Below, one piece after another: positions 44,401-54,118 of a stretch of DNA of 64,000 nucleotides (position 1 is its first letter; every line of letters begins with the position of its first letter). Under the pieces are notes generated by a model. That model saw nothing but the letters and a program-made list of their open reading frames with translations, did no database searches and had not been told where the DNA came from. The stretch covers positions 868,001 through 932,000 of the forward strand of contig JBKBNU010000001.1 of assembly GCA_046294845.1 (NCBI GenBank). Direction: 5' to 3'. The translations under genes and the position numbers were made by a program. The DNA comes from Micavibrio_C sp046294845 (GTDB lineage Bacteria; Pseudomonadota; Alphaproteobacteria; Micavibrionales; Micavibrionaceae).

Positions 44401-46472
44401 GGTGAAGGGGCCTCCTTCCCACGGACGCTCAAGTTACCGGAAATTCTGGGTTTGCGCTGACGCCTTTGTGCAAGGGTAATACCCAGATCAAGCAAGAGAA
44501 ACCCAAGGCCTGCTGCGAACAGATAGCCTCTCAGGTCATCTTCCTTCTGGCCGACGGCATAGGTTTTCAAAGTTGCCTGTGCGGGAAGATTTGTGAGCGG
44601 GGTTAATTCAGTCAATGCACAATTCAGGTTATGCGCTGTGCGTTGTCCTTCTTGTTCTCCATAAATTCCCGGAGGATTGCGTGGCCCTACTTCACAATTG
44701 GCAGCAGCCTCTTTGTTCAAGGGCAGAGTGGTAGAGGGTGCTGATGAAAGGATGCCAAATCCATTCATTGTTTTTAGCGGGGGAAGCGCTGATTCAGGGC
44801 CTTCAGCGTCTTGTTGGACACCTTTGCTGGTGGTGATGGCTTTGCGAAGCAGATCAACAAAAGTTCCTGACAAGGCAAGGTTTGACCAGCTGGGGTCGGC
44901 AGTTACATGGAAAAGAACTATTTGTCCTTTGTCCTTTTTCTCAGCTGTTACTAGTGGCGTGCCATCCTGCAAGCGCAACCATGTATTATTATCATGATCA
45001 GCACCTGGTTGTGGCAGGACGCTTTGTTTAACCACAATATCTTTGGCAATTTCAATATCGTTGAATGGTGATTTGGCAGGAATGTCACCAATCTTGCCTT
45101 CTTTGCTTCCAGACAGGTCGCCGCCTAGATTTCTTTCTCCTTGCCGGATAGGCAAAGGCAGGAGCTTGTCGTCGGGCTTGCTGGCCAAACGGGGGCCTGC
45201 GAAGCGTAACAAAGTGCCGCCAGCAGAAACCCAATCTTGAACTTTGGATACTTGCGCTGGTGTCAGAGCAACATTGTCCGTCATAATCAGTACGGCAATC
45301 GGGTTTTCAAGAAGTTTATCAACGCTGCCTTCCTTGATTTTGGCGTAGGGCTCCAGTGCTTTCGAGACATAGTCATCGGGGTTAAGCAGGGGCTGAATAT
45401 CCTGTGTGCCTGTAATTAAGCCCACAGAGCGCGAACGCCATCTGTCATCCAGCAATAGGCTGGCGGCTGCCGTGCTTTCCCCGTCTATGGTGATTTTTGA
45501 TACCTGATTGCCGATTTCGGCGGGAACTTTGAAAGAGATACGGGTTTTGTTTTCATTCGCCTTGTATTGCGCCTGTCCTTGATCAAGGGGCTTTCCTGCT
45601 TCGTCCAGCAAGGTAACTGTTGCAGAGTTATTAGTTGCACTGGCAGGCTTTTCTATGACAACGGAAAACTCATTGCCGTCATAAGTCACTTCTCTTACGA
45701 CCTGAGGCTTTCTGGAAGCATCATCATCAAAAACAGAAAGATCCCCATGCTTGGCCAATTCTTCGACAAGTTTGTCAGTATGCGCCGATGACAGACCATT
45801 ACTCATCCAGATCGTGGTATCCGCAGGAGCGCCTTTATAGGCTTTCAAGGCTTCAACAGAGCCTTCAATATTTTCTGGCCAAGGCACAGGTGTCAGTTCT
45901 TTCAAGGCTTCTCTGGCTTCGGAGGCAGGGAGAGGTCCCCAAACTGATAGGGAGCCGCCATTCGCAGGCATAGCTGTTGGTAAAACCAGAATGGTTCTAT
46001 TGCTCTTCTCGGCCTTATCTATGACTTGTTTGATTTGATCGCTGTGTGCCGCCCAATTTTTTCCTGCGGCCCAGCTATTATCAACCACCAAAAGAATAGG
46101 TCCTTTGTCATTGCCAATCAGGTCACTTTCAAAGGCAGGGCTTGTCATCGCTGCGATCAATGCCGTGGATGCCAAAGTGATCGGAATGTATTGCCACCAG
46201 GGTGCTTTCTTGGGCGTCTTCTCGTCTGTTTCGAGATTGAAAAGTAACGAGATGCCCGGAAATATTTGCTTTATAGGTTTTTTGGGGATGCTACGCATCA
46301 GCCACCACAAACCCACCACTGCGGGCACAGCGAGAAGCATCCAGGGAGCCATACTTGCTGTAACTCCCCCCACTGTCATAGCTTGCGCGGCAGCAGGACC
46401 TGTTACAGCGGTGCCACCAGCTACGGCTAAAAAAGCTTTTCTTAAGGATTTGTTTTGGATGTCCATTTTCAT
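44397..46472 (-). CDS. BatA-like membrane protein lacking the usual DUF4159 domain
   Basis: 691 residues. The N-terminus has two hydrophobic segments with RSIPKKPIKQIFPGISLLFNL, the BatA N-terminal domain. A VWA-like periplasmic region follows (VVDNSWAAGKNW) and a membrane segment near the C-terminus (YLFAAGLGFLLLDLGITL). In typical alphaproteobacterial versions the chain then continues into a DUF4159 domain; here it ends after about 20 more residues, and DUF4159 is a separate gene at 48966. ATG 46466 is an alternative start with better spacing to AAGGTG. Confidence 0.8.
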   Translation of the reverse strand: MKMDIQNKSLRKAFLAVAGGTAVTGPAAAQAMTVGGVTASMAPWMLLAVPAVVGLWWLMRSIPKKPIKQIFPGISLLFNLETDEKTPKKAPWWQYIPITLASTALIAAMTSPAFESDLIGNDKGPILLVVDNSWAAGKNWAAHSDQIKQVIDKAEKSNRTILVLPTAMPANGGSLSVWGPLPASEAREALKELTPVPWPENIEGSVEALKAYKGAPADTTIWMSNGLSSAHTDKLVEELAKHGDLSVFDDDASRKPQVVREVTYDGNEFSVVIEKPASATNNSATVTLLDEAGKPLDQGQAQYKANENKTRISFKVPAEIGNQVSKITIDGESTAAASLLLDDRWRSRSVGLITGTQDIQPLLNPDDYVSKALEPYAKIKEGSVDKLLENPIAVLIMTDNVALTPAQVSKVQDWVSAGGTLLRFAGPRLASKPDDKLLPLPIRQGERNLGGDLSGSKEGKIGDIPAKSPFNDIEIAKDIVVKQSVLPQPGADHDNNTWLRLQDGTPLVTAEKKDKGQIVLFHVTADPSWSNLALSGTFVDLLRKAITTSKGVQQDAEGPESALPPLKTMNGFGILSSAPSTTLPLNKEAAANCEVGPRNPPGIYGEQEGQRTAHNLNCALTELTPLTNLPAQATLKTYAVGQKEDDLRGYLFAAGLGFLLLDLGITLAQRRQRKPRISGNLSVRGKEAPSP

Positions 46473-46480
46473 TACACCTT

Positions 46481-48784
46481 CTAAATTGTGGGTCCAGAAG
46501 GTGAAGGAGTCTTGGATGGTTGATTCTTGCCCATCAAACGCCGTTCAGATTGTTGCCAGTAGGAAAAACCCATCGCTGCAAAAAAGGCCAGAGCCAGCAG
46601 TGGATAGGGAACGACAGGGTCTTTTTCAACACTACGTGTAATTTTGGCATTTGTCATTTTGATGCCCATTTCACCTGTCGATGCAACTCTTTGATCTTGG
46701 GAAGGCTCAAGAGGTTTCAAAGGAGAGAGCGTTATCTTGCCATTCTGGTCCATCACTATGCGCTGCGTTAATCCTCCTGTCCGCTGGCTTAACGGCTGCA
46801 TGATTGTTTTTGTAGAAGCGGTATTGATGAATTCTCTTTGGTTATCTACGCCCGCATTGGTAAAAGATACCCGTGGATTTCTCCCCTTTTGTTCTGCCTT
46901 ATAAAGCCCTTTTTCGTCTGCGGGGATTCTGGCTTGCCACAATCCGTCACGAACAGGTTCCATTTTAACATTGATGGTTTTACCTGATGGCGTTTGGACG
47001 GTAACGGGTGTGCTTTTATCATCCATGGTTTGCTGGGTTATAACAATCTCAGGCTGATCATGGCGGATCGTCAATGCCTCTTCTTCAAGAGCCGGGTTCT
47101 TCATCAGCCAGTGCGATATGTTCAGTAATAAATTGTTGTAAGGTCCACCGGTCAATCCCCGCTCCCAACGCCAGACGCTGTCTGACAGCAAGAGCGCAAC
47201 CCGTCCCTTTTCCTGTTTGCTGAGGATCAGGAGCGGTTTCTCACCGGCACCTTCCATCAGGACATCGCCTTTGATATCTTTAACGCCGATCTGTCTTTGC
47301 CAACTTTCCCATGTAGGGGAAGATTTTTTTGTATCGGGTGTCTCATTCCTTCCGGGTATATCGCGGGTAACAGGATGGCGCAGGCCCATTTTATTTACAA
47401 AAGGCTTGTATGGTTTTTCTATGATGTTGCTATCGGGGGCTGCAGGAAGAATATTTCCTAGCGGGCCATTAAACAGACTGCCATCAGCAGCATATTCGGG
47501 GCCTGCTGTTATCAAGAGGGCGCCGCCGTTTTTTACATACGCAGCAATATTCTCCAGATAGCGGCTTGAAAGCAAATGACGGTTATCATAGCTGTCCATA
47601 ATAACCAGATCGAATTTTTCAAGATTGGTCCCGAAAATTTCATTCATCGGAAAAGGCATCAAGGCAAGTTCGTCACGCGGTGTATCATCAAGTTGCTCTG
47701 GATAACGTTGCCGCATGAAGTGGATGGGATCTACATCAGGATCTGCTTTAAGAAGGCTCCGCCACATGCGGGTATTTTGGTTGGGTGCGCCGGAAAGAAT
47801 CAGGACGCTCAGCTTTTCATGAATACCTTCGATCTGGGCAACTATCCTGTTATTCAGCGTCGAAGTTTCACCGTTCAAGGGTTCGGCAATAATTTCAAAA
47901 ATATTTGTGCCTGTATGCGGGATATCGACGCTGATAGTGATATCCTCATCAGTCTTGGCCATTTTGGTTTGCAGGGGTGTGCCATCGTGATTGATTGTGA
48001 TTTTTACAGGTGTTTGACCTTTTACGTCATCACCCTGGTCCAGAACGCGGAATCGTATATCCTGCTTTTTATCGACCAATCCAAAACGCGAGGCTTCCTG
48101 AAGTATAACACGCCTGTCAACTTCCCCGTCTTTGCCTGTAATCAGACCATGGATAGGTATATTTTTTCCCAGTGAGTAGTCAGCAGGAATTTTGTCATGC
48201 AACTGCCCATCGGTCACGACGAAGACGGCACCCAAGCGTTCGCGGGGAATGTCTGCCAATGCTGACTGTATTGTATCAAGAACATAGGTGCCTTGCTGCT
48301 TTTCTGCTTCATTGCTGTTCGTCGTAACGATTTTGACATTCACACCGGGAATTTCTTTTAACTGGCGTTCCAATGCGGCTTTGGCTGCTTCGGCTGCGAT
48401 TTTACGGTCACCAAGATCCTGACTGATGCTGTTGTCGATTACAATCAATGTCTCTGTCGGCAAGGACTCATAATCACTTGTGATTTTTTCATGATTGGCA
48501 GCTGCGTATAAGAGAACCGCACCTGCCATAGCTCTGGCAGCACTGCCCTTAACACCCCGTTTCATGCCATACAGGCATAGCAAGAGACACACGCCTCCCA
48601 ATCCCCCCAGTACCATAGGCGGCAGAAGAGGGTTAAAGCTTGTTACAGTGGCTTGCTTGAGTACTGGTGTATCGGCAGCAGGAGCAGAGTTTGTACGGGT
48701 ATCATCGGATGCGCTTGCAACCGCCGCACTGAATGCCAGTGCGAGCGCCGCTACACCTGATGTCAATGCGCGACGAAACGTCAT
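46481..48784 (-). CDS. large envelope protein with VWA-like and glutamine-amidotransferase-like regions
   Basis: 767 residues. Signal peptide (ALTSGVAALALAFSAAVASA), a membrane segment at about 55-75, a VWA-like domain with IVIDNSISQD and FVVTDGQLHD, then a region with YVKNGGALLITAGPEYAADG that resembles the class I amidotransferase-like fold without a clear catalytic Cys. A C-terminal membrane segment follows (YPLLALAFFAAMGFSYW). This is the second large membrane protein that accompanies BatA/DUF58/MoxR in alphaproteobacteria. The BatA-like gene starts nine bases after its stop. Confidence 0.75.
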   Translation of the reverse strand: MTFRRALTSGVAALALAFSAAVASASDDTRTNSAPAADTPVLKQATVTSFNPLLPPMVLGGLGGVCLLLCLYGMKRGVKGSAARAMAGAVLLYAAANHEKITSDYESLPTETLIVIDNSISQDLGDRKIAAEAAKAALERQLKEIPGVNVKIVTTNSNEAEKQQGTYVLDTIQSALADIPRERLGAVFVVTDGQLHDKIPADYSLGKNIPIHGLITGKDGEVDRRVILQEASRFGLVDKKQDIRFRVLDQGDDVKGQTPVKITINHDGTPLQTKMAKTDEDITISVDIPHTGTNIFEIIAEPLNGETSTLNNRIVAQIEGIHEKLSVLILSGAPNQNTRMWRSLLKADPDVDPIHFMRQRYPEQLDDTPRDELALMPFPMNEIFGTNLEKFDLVIMDSYDNRHLLSSRYLENIAAYVKNGGALLITAGPEYAADGSLFNGPLGNILPAAPDSNIIEKPYKPFVNKMGLRHPVTRDIPGRNETPDTKKSSPTWESWQRQIGVKDIKGDVLMEGAGEKPLLILSKQEKGRVALLLSDSVWRWERGLTGGPYNNLLLNISHWLMKNPALEEEALTIRHDQPEIVITQQTMDDKSTPVTVQTPSGKTINVKMEPVRDGLWQARIPADEKGLYKAEQKGRNPRVSFTNAGVDNQREFINTASTKTIMQPLSQRTGGLTQRIVMDQNGKITLSPLKPLEPSQDQRVASTGEMGIKMTNAKITRSVEKDPVVPYPLLALAFFAAMGFSYWQQSERRLMGKNQPSKTPSPSGPTI

Positions 48785-48965
48785 ACCTAACCCTGTTTTA
48801 GTTCAATTTTTTTGAGTTATATTATGGCTAACAATAGCGGCGGGCGCTGTCAACTTGTTTCCCTGAAATCTTCCTGATTTATTATCGGGGAGAGGGATAT
48901 TTTTGCTGTCATTTCGGCTATGATTATGCAATATAACAAAATAATAAAAAAAACAGGGAAATTCG

Positions 48966-49769
48966 GTGCCTTACAACCCGCGATTCTTAAGGGCAGTTGT
49001 GCTGCCTGCTACTTTGGCTCTGGGCTCGTTATTTAACGGTCTGGCCCTGCCTGTTTTGGCGCAAGAATCTCCCTTGAATGCCCCTGCTGTGACAGCTAAT
49101 CCCGCTGATAAAAAAATCCTGCAAATCGAGCTGGGCTATGTGCGTTCATCATCCGGTGCTGTGAATAGTGAAACACAGGCAGGGTTAAGCGCTCTGGCGG
49201 AAGAAGTTAAGAAAAGAACCGCTGTCGATGTGCAGGGCGTGAAGGCCCTCGATCCCGAGAATGATGATCTGTCAGTTTATCAGTTTATATACTGGCCCGT
49301 AACGCCAGATGCCAAGACATTGAGCGAGAAGGCGCGTAGCAACGTACAGCACTATATCAATACAGGCGGTGTTATCCTCTTTGATTTGCGTGATGCGGGC
49401 GGTGTGATGCGTAATCAGCAATCATTACAGCGCCTGATGGCGGGGATAAGCCTGAAGCCGCTTACGGCTTTGGCTAAAGATCACACTTTGACAAAAACAT
49501 TCTATCAGTTGGCTGGCCTGCCGGGTAGCAGTGCGTTTGGTACGACATGGGTAGAAAAGAATGAGGGCAAAGGCACAGAGTCTGTTTCATCCGTCATTAT
49601 TGGTGATAGTAATTGGGCGGGTGCCTGGGCCGGTCGGAGCGTTCTCAGTACATCACGTGAAAGAGAGATGGCCTTGCGTTCGGGAATAAATATGGTTCTT
49701 TATGCCTATACGGGCAATTTCAAATCAGATCCTATCCAGCCGGTTCTGGAGCGCCTGACGAGGCCTTAA
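48966..49769 (+). CDS. stand-alone DUF4159 periplasmic protein
   Basis: 267 residues from GTG 48966 (AGGGAA upstream). A signal peptide (about 1-32, ending LPVLAQ) is followed by a complete DUF4159 domain: LGYVRSSSGAVNSETQAGL, IYWPVTPDA, GGVILFDLRDAGG, DHTLTKTFYQLAGLPG, IIGDSNWAGAW and INMVLYAYTGN. The fold is amidotransferase-like. DUF4159 is usually the C-terminus of the BatA-type protein; here it is detached and on the opposite strand. Confidence 0.85.
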   Translation: MPYNPRFLRAVVLPATLALGSLFNGLALPVLAQESPLNAPAVTANPADKKILQIELGYVRSSSGAVNSETQAGLSALAEEVKKRTAVDVQGVKALDPENDDLSVYQFIYWPVTPDAKTLSEKARSNVQHYINTGGVILFDLRDAGGVMRNQQSLQRLMAGISLKPLTALAKDHTLTKTFYQLAGLPGSSAFGTTWVEKNEGKGTESVSSVIIGDSNWAGAWAGRSVLSTSREREMALRSGINMVLYAYTGNFKSDPIQPVLERLTRP

Positions 49770-49783
49770 GCATAAAATAAAAA

Positions 49784-49807
49784 AAAACCCCGCATTCGCG
49801 GGGTTTT
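49784..49807. terminator. bidirectional rho-independent terminator
   Basis: AAAACCCCGC pairs with GCGGGGTTTT around ATTC, with an A-run before and T's after. It lies between the convergent DUF4159 gene and the secreted-protein gene. Confidence 0.93.
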
Positions 49808-49830
49808 CTTTATGTCTGTAACGGACTGCC

Positions 49831-50286
49831 TTACATAATTTCAGGACGTGGGAAGTAGCAATAAATATGACCGGTATTGCTATACCAGATAACATTGAAG
49901 GGGGGCATTTTGCACGTGCTTTTGGGATCTGCATCACGTTGTGGTTTGCAGACCGCCTCGGCGTGCTGTGTGGTCAGGATTTTGTCCTCGGGTACATCAA
50001 CCCATTTTGGCCCACCCTGAAGGGGGTTGCCTTCCAGATCATGGGTCAGTTTGACCTGATACTTACCGTCTTTTGTAATCCGTTCTTCCAGATCGCCACG
50101 GCCATCCTGTTTATTGCAGCATGAGCCGCCATCCCTGTTTTTCATGTGCATAATAAAGCCTTCGTAAGGCTTAAGCAGGTTATGCTGTTCCGATCCTTCT
50201 GGTGGAACGTGCGCATTGACACTGGCGGCGAAGGCCAGAGTCAATGCTCCGGCAATTGAGGCAACTGATCTATTCAAAAATGACAT
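49831..50286 (-). CDS. secreted Cys-containing hypothetical protein
   Basis: 151 residues with a signal peptide (SIAGALTLAFAASVNA). The mature part holds a CC pair (GGSCCNKQDGRGD) and further Cys residues (EAVCKPQRD, STCKMPP, IYCYFP), suggesting disulfides in the periplasm. It resembles a recurrent alphaproteobacterial secreted protein with an SCC motif, but no function is known. It lies just after moxR on the same strand. Confidence 0.7.
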   Translation of the reverse strand: MSFLNRSVASIAGALTLAFAASVNAHVPPEGSEQHNLLKPYEGFIMHMKNRDGGSCCNKQDGRGDLEERITKDGKYQVKLTHDLEGNPLQGGPKWVDVPEDKILTTQHAEAVCKPQRDADPKSTCKMPPFNVIWYSNTGHIYCYFPRPEIM

Positions 50287-50325
50287 TTTTTATACTCCCT
50301 GTTTTTTGGATTTTGGCTTTGTTTT

Positions 50326-51468
50326 TTAACGTACTTGCGGTGCAAGATGTTTCAGTACTTTGGCAAAAGTAATGTCCTCATCACCTCCGTAAGTGTTGAT
50401 TCCCATACGGTGTTGCAGCACCGGTGTGGCAATTTCAAATATGTCTTCCTTGCGGGGGGCCAGACGGCCTCCCTCAATCGGACGACCATCAATCAGGGCT
50501 TTTGCTTTGGCTACCAGACCAAAAGCGATCAAGGCCCGTGGCCCAGGACCCCAGGATACGTTTTTCCGGATGAAGCTGTCTTGTGAGATTTGCGGGCGGG
50601 CATTACGCACCAAATCAACGGCTGTCTGTACTACGCCTTCCGAAAGGGGCAGCTTCTTGGCGATCGCCTGAATAATCATCAGATCCATCGCGTTCAAGAC
50701 AGCCTGAGCCTGAGGTTCTTTGTCCTTGTCGGCTATAAGCGTGAAATCATGCCGCGGATCATTGGTGGCATTGAACAGATCACGCAATCTGATCATTTCA
50801 TCGATATCGGCCTTTGTCCCTGTAGCCGCTGTCATGATTTTCTTTTCAGCTTCGGCACCTGGGTAATCAACATTCAGCTTGATCAGGAAACGGTCGCTTT
50901 GCGCTTCGGGCAGAGGTGAAGTTCCCCCCTGATCTATCGGATTTTGTGTGGCCATGACCAGAAATGGGCGACGCAAGACGTGGGTGACGCCGTTAACGGT
51001 AATCTGTTTTTCTTCCATAGCTTCCAGCATGGCAGATTGTGTTTTGGGGCCGGCACGGTTGATTTCGTCAGCGAGAACCAATTGACCGAACAGGGGACCT
51101 TTGGCGAGCTTCCATTCGCCCGTCTGGCGATCTTGAAACTCAATCCCTGTCAGGTCCGAAGGGGTCATGTCGTTGGTGAACTGGATACGTTTGAAATCGA
51201 GTCCTGTGGCCTTGGCAATGCTTTTGATCAGCAATGTCTTGGCAAGACCGGGCAGACCTTCGGACAAGATATGGCCGCCAGCAACCATGGTTGTCAGGGC
51301 CATGTCGATCACATAGTCCTGATCCCATACATCTTTTGAAACTTCGGCTTTTACTTTACGCAGACGATCTGACGCCCATTCAATACGCTCAGCCATCTTG
51401 CGTGCGTCCTCTTTATCCAGAGGCGCACCAGCCAAATCCTGCAATGACGGATCACTTGTCACAGTCAT
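50326..51468 (-). CDS. MoxR-family AAA+ ATPase
   Basis: 380 residues. Walker A GLPGLAKT, Walker B LVLADEINRA, and the MoxR-typical ATQNPIDQGGTSPLPEAQSDRF. A helical lid region carries the sensor 2 area (NARPQISQDSF). MoxR ATPases act as chaperones for VWA/DUF58 partner proteins, and all of those are encoded just downstream on this strand, so it probably drives the envelope complex of this cluster. Confidence 0.93.
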   Translation of the reverse strand: MTVTSDPSLQDLAGAPLDKEDARKMAERIEWASDRLRKVKAEVSKDVWDQDYVIDMALTTMVAGGHILSEGLPGLAKTLLIKSIAKATGLDFKRIQFTNDMTPSDLTGIEFQDRQTGEWKLAKGPLFGQLVLADEINRAGPKTQSAMLEAMEEKQITVNGVTHVLRRPFLVMATQNPIDQGGTSPLPEAQSDRFLIKLNVDYPGAEAEKKIMTAATGTKADIDEMIRLRDLFNATNDPRHDFTLIADKDKEPQAQAVLNAMDLMIIQAIAKKLPLSEGVVQTAVDLVRNARPQISQDSFIRKNVSWGPGPRALIAFGLVAKAKALIDGRPIEGGRLAPRKEDIFEIATPVLQHRMGINTYGGDEDITFAKVLKHLAPQVR

Positions 51469-51612
51469 TTCTCCCTGTATTTTTATTTTTTTGATTTATT
51501 AATTATCCAGAACCTTAAACAAAAATGTGATTTATGCAAACATTAGTTTGAAAAAGTTTTGCGAGCGCACAGCAAGCACAGCAAATATTTTCATAATTTA
51601 TATTTTAGGGCT

Positions 51613-52506
51613 TTAGTCTTGGGATTTGACCAGTTTTCCGGTCATCGCCGCTGCCAGGACTAGGAGGCCCCCCAATACGGCAATCATGCCAGCAGCGCTA
51701 AGGGCAGCACTCAGCCCCAGCCAAACGGGAGCTGTTGCGGCAAGGGCGTAGCCCGCATTTGCCATGATCAAAGCGAACAGGACACTAAGCCATAGATAGG
51801 AAGACAAACGGCTGGTTAGCAGGCGTGCCGCCGCCGCAGGGCAGATAAAAAGAGCGATGACAAGAATGGAGCCTACCGCCTGAAAAGCGGCAACGCAGGC
51901 AATCGCTGATAATCCCATCAATATAATGCCACTCCAGAAAGGCTTGATGCCTGTACACGCAGCGAAGACAGGATCAAAGGTCATCGCCATCAATTCCTTG
52001 TAGAACAGGATCATGATGATCGCCACAATCAGAAGCAATACCGCGAGCAACGGAATATCTTGAGGTATGGTTTGCCATGCCTGATCTGTAAGGATGCCCG
52101 ACCAATAAGTTAATTCAAGCGCGCCATAAAGCGCATGTTGGGCATCCAGATGAACGCGGCCTCCGACCTTTTGTTCCAGCAAAAGGACGCCGAGCGCGAA
52201 GAGAGAAGTAAACACTATGCCCATAATTGCGCCTGGTTCGATTATTTTGACTGTGCGTATGAAGCCCATCAGAATAATGGCTAATAAACAGGAACCAAGC
52301 GCGCCTATGATCATCGGTAATGTGGCCAATGTTCCCGCGACCAGATAACCAACAACAATCCCGGGGAGAACGACATGGCTTAAGGCGTCGCTCATCAATG
52401 ATTGTTTGCGTAATAATAAAAAGGCACCGCATAGACTGCAAATGATAGCTGACAGGCTTGCAATCAGCAGGGCAGGAAAATCAATCTGCATAAACTCCAT
52501 GCTCAT
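51613..52506 (-). CDS. metal ABC transporter permease (second of two)
   Basis: 297-residue membrane protein of the ABC-3 family (ZnuB/MntB/TroC-like): CGAFLLLRKQSLMSDALSHVVLPG near the N-terminus and eight or nine hydrophobic segments. The start at 52506 overlaps the stop of the upstream permease (ATGA); ATG 52530 is a longer alternative. With the ATPase and binding protein genes it forms one operon. Confidence 0.9.
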   Translation of the reverse strand: MSMEFMQIDFPALLIASLSAIICSLCGAFLLLRKQSLMSDALSHVVLPGIVVGYLVAGTLATLPMIIGALGSCLLAIILMGFIRTVKIIEPGAIMGIVFTSLFALGVLLLEQKVGGRVHLDAQHALYGALELTYWSGILTDQAWQTIPQDIPLLAVLLLIVAIIMILFYKELMAMTFDPVFAACTGIKPFWSGIILMGLSAIACVAAFQAVGSILVIALFICPAAAARLLTSRLSSYLWLSVLFALIMANAGYALAATAPVWLGLSAALSAAGMIAVLGGLLVLAAAMTGKLVKSQD

Positions 52507-53372
52507 GTCAGAACTTTCCGGCAACGCCATAAACCATGGGAAGATGAAAAGAGCAGAGCCAGGGTAAAGAAAAGGCTGCAGATCAGTACGATCATCGCTC
52601 CTGTCGGAATATTGGTTATTAAAGCTGATATGTAAGAACCTGTCGCGGCACTTATAGCGCCGCAGAACGGTGCAATGATCATGATTGTAGAGAGCTTGTC
52701 GCTAAGAAGGCGGGCTGTGGCTGCCGGAATAATCAGAAGCGAGATAATCAGGATCAAACCCACAGTTTTCAGGCCGATGCACACGACCAAAAGCATAAGG
52801 GCCATCAGGATACTGTCAAGGATGCGACGGGAATAACCTTGCGCGCTTGTAAAAATTTCATCGAAGCACAGCAGAATCAGTTCTTTGCGCAACACGATTG
52901 AGGCCGCAATGGCTATAAGTGCCAAGAATGCTGTGATTTTGATTTCAAAAAGGGTGAGAGCTGCGGTTTGGCCCAAAAGAAAACTGTCCAGACCTGCACG
53001 ACTTCCGGATCCCAGCGTTTGGATATAGCTGAGCAAGACAATACCGGCACCAAAGAAAGCGCTCAGGATAACGCCTGTAGCGGTATCCTCGTTAAGGCGC
53101 GTATGATCCTTCAGGAGCTGGACACAAAATGCACCCAGAATACCGCTAAGGGCAGCGCCGCATAATAGGGTGGGTAAGTGGCGTCCATCATCAAGCCCGA
53201 GAGATAAAGCGCACAGGAAACCCAGAGCTATCCCGGGCAATGTGGCATGACTGACACCATCCGAAAGCAAAGAACGTTTGCGCAAAAGAAGAAAGATACC
53301 GATCATACCGGCAGCCGCCCCCAGCAGGGATGTGCCTGTCATGACCAGCAGCGTGTTATAGCTTAAGATCAC
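52503..53372 (-). CDS. metal ABC transporter permease (first of two)
   Basis: 289 residues of the ABC-3 family, with GIFLLLRKRSLLSDGVSHATLPGIALGF split near the N-terminus and multiple hydrophobic segments. Two different permeases with one ATPase is the TroABCD-like arrangement of Mn/Zn/Fe importers. Overlaps the ATPase gene by four bases. Confidence 0.9.
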   Translation of the reverse strand: MILSYNTLLVMTGTSLLGAAAGMIGIFLLLRKRSLLSDGVSHATLPGIALGFLCALSLGLDDGRHLPTLLCGAALSGILGAFCVQLLKDHTRLNEDTATGVILSAFFGAGIVLLSYIQTLGSGSRAGLDSFLLGQTAALTLFEIKITAFLALIAIAASIVLRKELILLCFDEIFTSAQGYSRRILDSILMALMLLVVCIGLKTVGLILIISLLIIPAATARLLSDKLSTIMIIAPFCGAISAATGSYISALITNIPTGAMIVLICSLFFTLALLFSSSHGLWRCRKVLT

Positions 53373-54097
53373 GACAGCACCAGCAATTTTCCGCCATAGG
53401 TTTCCTGCAGGATCGCGGGCTGCATAATATCCTGCACGGGGCCGCTGGCGATAATCTTGCCGTTCAAGGCTACGGCATCATCAAAATAATCGGCTACTGT
53501 TTGCAAATCATGATGAACGCAGATAACAGTGCGGCCATTTTCTTTCATGGTTTTCAGGATGTGCAGAATTGAGTTCTCTGTGGCGGCATCGACCCCGGCA
53601 AAGGGTTCGTCCATCAGGTATAGATGCGAGTCTTGTGCGAGGGCGCGGGCAAGAAAAACACGTTGCTGCTGCCCGCCTGATAACTGACCGATGGGGCGGT
53701 GGGCAAAGTCCTCGAGGCCCACTTGCTCTAGATAGGATAGAGCTTTTGCCTTATGAGCTTTGCCTACAGGCCTAAACCAGCCGATTGTTCTGTATAAACC
53801 CATGCAAACGACATCAAGGGCGCTTGCCGGAAAATCCCAATCTACAGCATTTCTTTGCGGGACATAGGCCACACGGCTGCGCATTTGCGGAGTCATCGGT
53901 TTTTCATCAAGGAAGACGTGGCCTGACTCGACGGGGATCAAGCCCATCACCGCCTTAATCAGGGTTGATTTGCCTGCACCATTAGGGCCGATGATCGCGG
54001 TAATACGGCCTGTTTGGGCGCTAAAAGCCACATTTTCGAGAACGGTTTTATTGCCGTATTTTACGTGCAGATTTTCGGTACGCAGGGCGAATGTCAT
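53369..54097 (-). CDS. metal ABC transporter ATP-binding protein
   Basis: 242 residues with Walker A GPNGAGKST, Q-loop YVPQRNAVDWDFP (the VDWDFP form is typical of Mn/Zn transporters), signature LSGGQQQRVFLARAL and Walker B LYLMDEPFAGVD, then the His switch CVHHD. It powers import by the two permeases encoded downstream. Confidence 0.94.
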   Translation of the reverse strand: MTFALRTENLHVKYGNKTVLENVAFSAQTGRITAIIGPNGAGKSTLIKAVMGLIPVESGHVFLDEKPMTPQMRSRVAYVPQRNAVDWDFPASALDVVCMGLYRTIGWFRPVGKAHKAKALSYLEQVGLEDFAHRPIGQLSGGQQQRVFLARALAQDSHLYLMDEPFAGVDAATENSILHILKTMKENGRTVICVHHDLQTVADYFDDAVALNGKIIASGPVQDIMQPAILQETYGGKLLVLS

Positions 54098-54118
54098 CAG
54101 GTTAATCCGTAAGAGCGC

